Source of the DNA: Lumnitzera littorea
Taxonomy: Eukaryota > Streptophyta > Magnoliopsida > Myrtales > Combretaceae
Direction: 5' to 3'
Assembly (NCBI GenBank): GCA_024138015.1
Contig: JAMXBB010000011.1
Span: 31,884,047-31,948,046, forward strand
Length of the DNA: 64,000 nt
Shown in pieces: positions 56,161 to 64,000 of this stretch. Numbering within the stretch: the first letter of the stretch is position 1; each line of letters begins with the position of its first letter. Made by a program: the position numbers and the translations under genes. The notes beneath the pieces are model-generated. The model had not been told where the DNA came from. It did no database searches and saw only the letters and a list, made by a program, of their open reading frames with translations.

Positions 56161-58640
56161 AAAGAAGTAAAGTAAGGAAAGCAAGAAATGCAACCAGTTT
56201 GAAAAACTTCTTCACTTGGAAAAATGTTTATAGGGAAATTGTTGAAAAAACCGTTTATAAAAAAGGAAATAAGGATAGGCCCCTTGATTTGAAAAAAAAT
56301 TAAAGGATATTAAAAACTACAATTAAGGAAGAATGATCTACACTACTATGGTTAATTTAAAAAATGTAACTATCTTGAAAAGGAAATGGATAATGTAAAT
56401 TGAAAGCCTGGCTACTCGAGCCAACATGGATTGGACAAAAATCTTATGACAAGCCTTTACTTTCTCTGTCTTCTTTTTTTTCTTGTCTTTTTCTTTTTTT
56501 TTTTTTTTTGAAAGTTTGCCAACGGTTATAAATTCTTATTTAATGAATAAGTTTATAACTGCCCCTTTCTTTGGTAACCATGTAGGGTTTTTTAATGCCC
56601 CTGACCTTGATGTTAGGCTCCCCCGTAGGGCTTTATGATTTTAAAGATTCTTTTCTTAAGGAAAATGGTAACTCATGATTAATTTAGTTGAAATGAACTT
56701 CCTTGCTAACTTTCGGCCTAGATTTCACTCTTGAGTATAGTCTCAAAATTATAGTCCATTTTGCAGGTGATACGCCTTGATCAATCTGTTAGGTTTTTTC
56801 AGTTCAACATTATGAATTTAGGCTTTTGGTCTAAAGGTTTCAAAAAAGACTAATGAGGAGGCCTATTTTGAAAGAAATATTTTTATTTATCCAAGGTATA
56901 CAAGTTAAGAGCCTTAAAGAAAAATTAAAAGTATGTTTACCCTAGTTTCAAAAACAATTTTTATTAAAGATAGATTATCTTTTAAGATAGGAAGAGTTTT
57001 TACTATGTAAGGGTAGTATTGTGGGTAAGTAAGCCTTGTGTGATTCAGTATAGGTAAAAGAGGCTTTAGATTGGATATAGAGATTTTGGGTTTCCAGGCA
57101 TTGGAATATGATTTAGAAGCTTGTGTTTTTGGGGCTATTTGAGCTTACACTCCCAGCTATTTTATTCAATTTGGCTCCCCCTACTAGGATGTGATATATC
57201 CTTTAGGGCTCTCATCCCAAACTTGGGCCTAGTTTTTTTGCCTCTTTTCTTCTTTCTTTTTTTGTTTATTATTATTATTACTTTGCTACAGTATCACTTG
57301 TTGTTCTTTCTTTTCTTTTGGCCCCAAGAATAATTTTCTCCATTGCAGAGTTTTTGCATCTTAAGCGATTTAGGGCCCTAAATCCATGGATTTCTAGTAT
57401 ATGGGCTCGAGTGAGGTAGGTATAAACTTGAGGTGTTTGAAGGGTATCGATTCTTCCTTATTTCAAAGAAAAATAATTTATCAAAAATAAAAGTTATCTA
57501 TGAATTTAATGTTATTGAAGCAAGCACAAACTAATTTTATCCTTCTCTCCTCATCAATGACCTTAACCTCCAAATTGCCTCGTTAAAGGATGATTCTTGA
57601 TAGAGTTTAAATTTGAAAATGAATGCCCGACTTCATTTTAATCTATGTACCACATTCAAAATAGACCTCTTTTAAGGAATGAGTTTAAAATATCATCACC
57701 ATTATGTCACTCAACTCTCAAAGTATTTTAGGTTAGTGTATGGGATATAGCTTGCCTCTTTTCATTTTAAACCTTTTAAAAGTAAGTTACCAATTTCTTA
57801 GGAAAGAAACTATATTTATTTGCCTACAATAGAGATTAACTCTGCCCCTAAGCTCTCAAATCATGCCCCAATATTTGACTTTGTGTTTTGGCTTGACTTT
57901 TTAAATAGACCAGGGTTATGGCTTGACTTGGTTATGTATATGAGCTGAGGATTGTATTTAGGTCAACTGTTTCGATCAGATGTGGTTTATGTTCAGATAG
58001 GTAGGCTACTTGAAAAAGCTAAGTCTTGTGTTTAAGTAGGTTACCTGAATAGGCCCAAGGTTGGTGTTTAGATTGAATGGGCCAAAAGGCTAATGTTTGG
58101 GTTGAATGGGCCAAGAGGCTTGTGTTGGCTTCCTTAATAGGTCGAAGGGCCTTGTATAGGTTAGAAGCTAAGTGTTTGTGTTGGTTGCTTGAGTAGGCCA
58201 AAGGCTTGAGCTTGGATTAGCTCCTTGAGCCCATAAGAATTTATAGCCATCAACAACTTTTCTTTTCATTTTCATTTTTTCAATTTTTGTTTCTTTTTTC
58301 TTTCTTCTTCTTTTTCCTTTTTTTCTAATTGAGAGAGAAAGACAAAGTTTTATTTTACAAAAACCAAGAAAATAATTTACAAATAGGGATGGTGTTTTTT
58401 AAGGTTCTATTTACAAGTTTATGAGATTTTACATTTCCCTAAATGGGAGGGAACAGTGATTAGATAAATGCCTATTGAAGGACTATTTACAAAGAAGTTA
58501 ATGCTAAAGAATGAAGAACGATGAACTAAAGAGAACTTTTATTATTGTGAAAGATCAAAATAAAGAAAACAAAAGTAGAGAACCTAACATTTATTCTGGA
58601 ACTTGAAACTTATTCTAGGCGCTCTTGGAAAAAACCTTAA
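56161..58640 (-). other. N2 internal non-coding region
   Basis: Reversed it is collinear with N1 7,875-8,845 plus 10,478-12,010, without the solo LTR that split N1 there. It includes AGGCCAAGGTT/GGCCCA-rich short repeats near 58,020-58,230 and poly-T tracts near 56,480 and 58,270-58,330. I see no coding frame. Conservation between two diverged copies of the family may reflect packaging or other cis signals, but may equally reflect common descent only. Confidence 0.6.
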
Positions 58641-59079
58641 ATTAAGTCTCACAAATGAGTAATGTATTAACTCAAGCTTGAAGGGGAATATATACAATTA
58701 GGGTGGATTTTAAAAGGTCTCTAAACTTTATGACCTCGCTTGTTTTTAGAAAACACTTTCATTAGTCATATCAAGCTTGAGTGGGCTAACCTAATCAACT
58801 CTGAGTAGTGGTAACACCACAACACCCAAAGCCTACACAATGGCTCCCCTCCTAGGGTCCTAAGACGGCTTGAGTCTAATCGCATCTACGTTGCATCTTT
58901 GATGCAACAAATGCTCTGCCGTTAATGTCTCAATGCTTGTTGTACATAAAATAAAAATAATAATCAAAACAAAGTATATACATGAAATAACAAATAAACA
59001 AACAAAAAAATAAATAACATGGGTATTTTGAAAGGAAAATTTAATTTTAGAAAGTATTTTAAGTGGCTAGCTTTCTTGA
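58641..59079 (-). other. N2 5' leader
   Basis: Reversed, the counterpart of N1 7,208-7,480 and 4,387-4,567 and of the T leader; it carries the TTGATGCAACAAATG and CATATCAAGCTTGAGTGG words on the plus strand. Confidence 0.65.
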
Positions 59080-59100
59080 CATCCGTAGTAAAGTTGCCAA
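59080..59100 (-). other. Primer binding site of N2
   Basis: Reversed TTGGCAACTTTACTACGGAT, aligned with TTGGTGACTCCACTAAGGA of T. About ten bases at the LTR end next to it are missing compared with the other copies. Confidence 0.6.
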
Positions 59101-61543
59101 ACTATTTTTTCTCTCGATTTTTATAAATTAGTTTTCTTTAAATCGATCAATATTAAACCCTACTCGTTTAATATTGACCATTGACTAGGGTTTAAAGAAA
59201 ACCAATTCTTTTAACTTTGAAAATATTTTGGAGTCACCACTCGATCGGAGTCGAAAAAAAGAGTTAAGTTATAACCGCTATCGATCTATTAATAAAACCA
59301 ATTTTTTAAAACTATTTTTAAAACTAAAGATCTAGATCCGAAGGTTATCATATTAAACTCTAAACGGGTACCACTTTTAACTTTCAAATTTTAATTTTGC
59401 TTTTCGAATACCCTTCCAATAATGTTTATTTACAAGCAATAATTAAAATCATACCTATTTACAAGAAATAAGAATTTAAACAATTATCCACTAATGGGGG
59501 AAAATAAATTTTTTTTATATTTTAAGTCACCTTGTACATACGGGTACCTACATAACCACTCTTAGGGATCAAATTTCCATAGTTCGTATTTGAAATTAGA
59601 TTTTCGTAGTTTGTTCAATGAAAACTTTAGCGAGTTGGTTAATTTTAATTCTTGAAAAAGATTGGGTTTACGTTTTTACCTAATTTAATTTAAGGAAATT
59701 TTTCAAAGAGTCCTAAACTAGACTTTATTTATGGAAAGTCTCAAGAAAATGGTCCTAATTTAGAAAGAGGATCATTTACTTTTATTTATTTTTGGAAAAT
59801 TGATTTTCTAAGTGCTAACAAGATTTTATTTTTTTTTATTTTATTTTTACTAAAGCATAAATAAATAAAACTAAACTAAAGTCTTTTTCTTTTTTTTTTT
59901 GTCTCCTTTTTTCTACTTTTTTTTTCTTTCTTTTTTATTTTTCTTCTTTATATATATACAATTACAATTACATGAATCAAATAAGAAAATGAACAAAAAA
60001 TAAATAAATAAAAGAATTAACAAAAAATATAAAACCAAAGCTGGACCAAAGAATGGGTTAGATGTGCGATTCAAGGCATGGGTCGAAGCTAGGCGTAGAT
60101 CTAGATTGGGTCAAGTTGAGTCAAGCACTCGAGTTACGGATGGAAGAAAGACAGCAGTACGCAACAAAGAAGCTCCAGGTGTTTCCGATCACCTAAATGA
60201 GGGGGAAAAGTTGTTTTGGTGAGTATTTTATTAAGCTTGTAGAGCATAGTAAGAGTATCTCAGGGTTTGAAGGTGGTTTAGGCGGTGATTAGAACTTGGG
60301 CCGATGGTATAGGTGGTCGTGGTGTCCATCAACGAGGGTGGTTCAAGCTCAAAAAGTGGTCGGGTGAGAGTAGTGTAGATTGTTCAATAGCGTCCGCTGT
60401 CGCGTGTATGGAGTTGACGAGGGTTAGTTGTCATGACCGAATAGGCACTGCATTAGCTTGTTTGACAATGGTTGAAGGATCGACGATGAGGTTTATTGGG
60501 GCATGGATGTAGTAGGCAGTAGCTGAACGGCTTGATGGAGAGAGGATGAAGGTTGAGTGGCTATGTATGTGTTCAGCAAAGAAGGGATTCGGGTTGTTTA
60601 GTCAAGGTCATAGCTAGTAGTCTTAGCATTGATGGAGAGATGGCAAATTATTACAAGAGGAGGGATCAATGTTGGTTGTACAATAGGTATCAGGTTGAGT
60701 CAAGGGGGTGGATGCAAGCATACATGTGTACAGCTGCGTGCCATAGTTGTTGGTGGAGGAATGGGTTTGGGGCTTAGGTTGATGGAGAGGGATGGTACAA
60801 TATTGAGAGAGAAAGTAGCCATGCAGTGTTGATCTATTAATGTTGTCGAGCGTAAGCGTAGATAAGAAAAGGATCGAGGATAAGGCTGATTGTACTTTCC
60901 AAAGGGAGTTTTGGTGTAGGGTCTTGGATCGGTGAAGTGATGCGTAAGAGAGATTGTGTGAGAGAGGGGTAGTTTGGTAGAATTGTGTTCTATTTTTAAG
61001 AAGGGAAGATGTGTTGTCAAGGCTAATCATAAAGTGCTACGTGTCATGACCAAACACGTAGCCTAATGATCTCTTGACATGTAGTAGTGCGTTGTGTTGC
61101 AAGGGAAAAAAAAAAAACAAAAGGCATTTTCTACCTTTGATAAGAGTTGAACCCCTGATTTTCAAGCCAAACCCAAATACAAGTCCAAATATTTATCCAA
61201 TAGGTTGTTAGTCTATGTCTTATTTATATGTACAATTAAACAAGGTCAGCCTAAGCCATATTCAAATATAAGCTTAAGTCCAACGACCTTCTCTTTATTT
61301 TTTATATAAATTTAAAAAAATCTATTATATTATAATATCTAAAATTATTATTTTTCTATATTTCCTAAATTCTCTATTTTTTTCTATTTTTTGTAACCTT
61401 TTAGTTTTTTGTATTTTTCTAAATTCCTTTTTTTTTTCTTTTTTGCTTTTCCTAAATTAGGACCCATTATCATATCTTAAAAATTTTGAAAAAATGAAAA
61501 ATAAAAAAGGGGGGAGGGAAGGTGTAAAAATGAGGTGTCTACA
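59101..61543 (-). repeat. 5' LTR of N2
   Basis: Reversed it starts TGTAGACACC (61,543) and runs 2,443 bp to about 59,101. Conserved U5 blocks: reversed GAGTGGTGACTCC at 59,229-59,241 and GATCCCTAAGAGTGG near 59,553-59,571. ACGT-core words remain near 61,038-61,062. A G-poor open frame of 135 codons (60,623-61,030, reverse) is judged non-coding. Confidence 0.8.
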
Positions 61544-61548
61544 TAAAT

Positions 61549-62999
61549 AAACAAGCAAATGAACAAATTGTATGAAAAAGAACAAAAAATAATAAGACAT
61601 AGTTAGTAATTTTAGGTAATAGCAGCTTCCATATAAAGCTAATAACTAACCTAAAAATTAAATATAATAAAAAATGCATAAGTAAATAATAAATAAATAG
61701 AGGCTCATGATTTTTGGAGAAACCATGGATTGAAGCTCATGGTTTTACATAAAACCACGGATATCACCCCATGGATTTTAAAAACCATGTAATACTTAGC
61801 ATAAAATTGAAGAAAAATCCCAACACATGTCCTTCATGCTAAAGGCTAACCCACTAAACAATGCACTATATAAACCCTCATTCACATTCCATTTGACTCT
61901 TTAGATACTTAGGAATCAAAGGAAATTCATGAGAAAAATTGAAGGAGATAAGAAAATTTTAGGAAATTTAGGAAATTAAGCATGAATTCACGAGTTTAGA
62001 GTTTAAGAACTTAGGGATGACTTGACTTAAAGCCATTACTGATGCTTGAAGGAGCATCCAACACCCTCCTCTTCTAACAACACCACCACTGCCACCAACC
62101 ACCGAAGCTGTCCTCTTTAATGAGTTTAACTTATCATCCAATTTTTGAAAATTCACTAGAAAAACCAAATTTTGTCTAAAAGTTTTGGAAATTTTTATTC
62201 TTTAATAATTTTAGGTATGTTTTCAAATAAAATTTTTATTTTTTATAAAAATCTTTCAATCTACATATCACTTATAAGAAATGTACATTTCAACACCAAA
62301 CTACAATTTGATTTTCAAAAGATCAAACGAAATAGTTTCCTTTGCAAAATGTTTCTATAAATATCCTAAGTCACAGAATCTCTACGTAAAAAGTTTTTCT
62401 AAAACTTTTCATTTTATTGAGTTTTATTTTTAGATTTTGGAAAAAACAAAATATTGAAATTTAAGGAAAATTCATTATTTTTCAAGTTATTTTGTTAAAT
62501 CTAATTTTAAAACCCTTTTTTAATAATTTTAGATGACATGTAATAGGTTGAGATTTAATTTTGTTCTTGGATTTCATGAAAAAGGCAAGTTTTTTAAGTC
62601 AAATTTGATGGTTTCCACTTAATTACTTATGTTGGCTTTTTAAAAATTGTAAATTGATTATTTTTATTTAAAGACCCATATAAATCAATAGTAAGTGGGA
62701 GATATTACTTGTTGTATACCAAGAATTTTTACCCTAATACCATGATTTTCCAACCTAATATATGTATTTTAAGCATATTAGTTGTGTTTAACACCCGTTT
62801 TAGTTGAATTTCTAGGTTTCACATGCCACTATGGATGAGTTCCGAACCATTCAAGCCAATATTGATGGAATTCCAACTAAGTTGAATATTAATGAATTAA
62901 AAATAATGCAAAATGTACAATCTTAAGGGAAATGGAGTGAATCTGATACCTATATAAGATTTTGTAAAAGCTTTTATGGATGCTTTGGTGTAAGCTGGT
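61549..62999. other. AT-rich region right of N2, unclassified
   Basis: No family recognised. ACTATATAAACCC at about 61,866-61,878 is a good TATA box look-alike, followed by an A-rich stretch, so this could be an LTR or a degraded gene promoter. At 62,832 an ATG opens a frame starting MDEFRTIQANIDG for about 31 codons, followed by stops; it has no recognised relative. Confidence 0.35.
61738..61790. repeat. Two short imperfect inverted repeats
   Basis: CATGGTTTTA and TAAAACCACG (61,738-61,758) and CATGGATTTT with AAAAACCATG (61,770-61,789) each form a 10-bp stem with one mismatch; further ACCATGG words flank them from 61,721. No function is suggested by context. Confidence 0.55.
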
Positions 63000-63425
63000 A
63001 ACATGCAAAAGATATTACAGAAGCTTCCTTGATCAAGTAAATTTTGAATATAAAAGTAGAAACTTTAATAGAAGGTATTCTAGCATAAAATTCTAAACTA
63101 AAACCAAGTAGAAGGTCATATAGAATGTTCCATGTTAAAAATTATGAGTTAAAACACTTGTAGAAACTTGATTAGAGAGTCTTATTAGCAAAAATTATAA
63201 CTAATGATCATAATAGAAACTTGAGCAGAAGGTTCGATAAAGCATAAAGGTAAAAGCCCTAATAGAAGCTTGAGTAGAAGATTTAATAAGTAAAGGTCCC
63301 AATAAAAATTCATGTAGAAGGTACCATAAACCTAAAAAACTCTAGTAAAAGGTTATATAGAAAATACTTTATGTTTAAGAAACCTTAGTAGAAGGTTAAG
63401 TAGAAAGTACTAAAATTAGGACACC
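63000..63425 (+). repeat. Degenerate tandem repeat, AGTAGAAGGT family
   Basis: Eight to ten loose copies, about 40-75 bases apart, of an AATAGAAACTTGAGTAGAAGGT-like word joined to ATAAAG...AAAAGCCCT. They may derive from a coding or an LTR element but no frame stays open. Confidence 0.6.
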
Positions 63426-63612
63426 CTAATAGAATTTTCCTATATAATAATAATAAAAGTTAATACTCATAGTAGACACCTAATAAATATTAAAAGAATT
63501 AAAAACCTAATCAAAAGTATAACCATTAAAACACTATTACTTTAATGAAATTATAATTTGTAATATAGGGATCAATGAGGATGAAAGGACCAAGAAATCA
63601 AACATACAAAAA
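63426..63612. other. AT-rich spacer
   Basis: No feature recognised between the two tandem repeats. Confidence 0.35.
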
Positions 63613-63740
63613 TCAACTATGAATCCAAATAAGTAAGATCGATGATTAAGGGCATTTTAGAGTACTATATTATAAGTCAACTATGAATCCAAATAAGTAA
63701 GATCGATGATTAAGGGCATTTTAGAGTACTATATTATAAG
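63613..63740 (+). repeat. Perfect 64-bp tandem duplication
   Basis: Two adjacent identical 64-base copies (63,613-63,676 and 63,677-63,740), each starting TCAACTATGAATCC and ending ACTATATTATAAG. No mismatch between copies, unlike every other repeat in the window, so it is recent or an assembly artefact. Confidence 0.95.
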
Positions 63741-64000
63741 TACTTAGAGATTGAAGTATATGTTATTTATGCTTGTGAAATAGTTGTTTGTGCACATGCA
63801 ACATGTGTACTTGAAAACTATTGTGCTACTATGATATCTTTGCTACTTGCATTGTTTGCCTTAGTGTATTTTGCCTTCTAATATGATTGTCTAAAATTGT
63901 TTGATCACCTTATAATTACACTAACTAAACTCAAACTAAAACCCTAACATGAAATGCATTACAAGCCACTAAGGGAATGACATAGGATTCTCCAACTAAA
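63741..64000. other. Right end of window, unclassified
   Basis: AT-rich, no open frame or repeat recognised. Confidence 0.3.

Larger units (their letters stand above)
52211..61543 (-). mobile_element. Element N2: second non-autonomous Tat-like element
   Basis: Complete, reverse orientation, 9,333 bp, with exact TSDs TAAAT at 52,206-52,210 and 61,544-61,548. Reversed it starts TGTAGACACC and ends CTCGACA. The order is 5' LTR (61,543-59,101), primer site, conserved leader and non-coding region, composite array in the order A, A2, B, C, purine tract and 3' LTR (53,904-52,211). No gag or pol motif was found. It is collinear with N1 but its array is less than half as long and it lacks the coding remnant at 7,692-7,874. 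Two independent insertions of one structure show that N is a family and not a damaged single copy. Confidence 0.88.

Noticed and set aside
60623..61030. 135-codon reverse frame
   Set aside because: Inside the N2 LTR, on the G-poor strand, without recognisable motifs.
61549..62400. Host gene with promoter at 61,866
   Set aside because: A TATA-like box is present, but no frame longer than about 66 codons and no splice-compatible coding pattern follows.
1..64000. tRNA genes at TGGCGACTCC or TGGTATCAGAGC sites
   Set aside because: Only the 3'-complementary primer pieces are present; no cloverleaf or A and B boxes were seen around them.

Overview
This is a 64-kb window of AT-rich, repeat-dominated plant nuclear DNA, most probably pericentromeric or other heterochromatin of a eudicot; the species cannot be told from the sequence. 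I found no intact protein-coding gene and no tRNA or rRNA gene. Nearly everything is a nest of decayed Ty3/gypsy LTR retrotransposons of the Tat (Ogre-like), Athila and chromovirus-like groups. Several boundaries are fixed by exact 5-bp target-site duplications (TSDs), so the order of insertion can be read.

Layout. (1) Element N1 (197-37,548, + strand, TSD AGTAG) is a non-autonomous Tat-like element: 2.9-kb LTRs, a Tat-type primer site, no gag or pol beyond one small remnant, and a 5-kb composite tandem array (12,011-17,010) before its 3' LTR. Three solo LTRs sit inside it (415-1,686; 4,568-7,207; 8,846-10,477). (2) Element T (17,800-35,120, + strand) lies inside the 3' LTR of N1. It is a coding Tat element with an extra ORF1 upstream of gag, RT, two RNase H domains, integrase and four 84-bp repeats before the 3' LTR. 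It is itself interrupted by a truncated reverse-strand Athila element (23,040-27,847). (3) From 37,554 to 51,720 a reverse-strand gypsy relic is split by a forward gypsy element G (40,076-51,017), arranged LTR - internal - LTR - partial internal. A clean solo Tat LTR (45,281-47,995, TSD ACTTA) interrupts the integrase of G. (4) Element N2 (52,211-61,543, - strand, TSD TAAAT) is a second complete non-autonomous copy related to N1, with the same array blocks in the same order. (5) 61,549-64,000 is unclassified AT-rich DNA with a degenerate tandem repeat and one perfect 64-bp duplication.

How the parts relate. N1, N2 and T share LTR termini (TGTARACACC... to ...CTCRACA), a TGGCGACTCC-type primer site, a polypurine tract and related 3' arrays. 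An autonomous Tat element like T could therefore have mobilised N1 and N2 in trans; that is inference. All coding relics carry many stops and several Asp-to-Asn changes at catalytic positions, the pattern expected from methylcytosine deamination, so nothing here looks competent now. The most interesting signals are the N1/N2 family with its hierarchical array (about 40, 48, 84-88 and 167 bp periods), a second primer-site-like motif about 150 bp inside the end of the Tat LTRs, and an LTR fragment trapped inside the N1 array.
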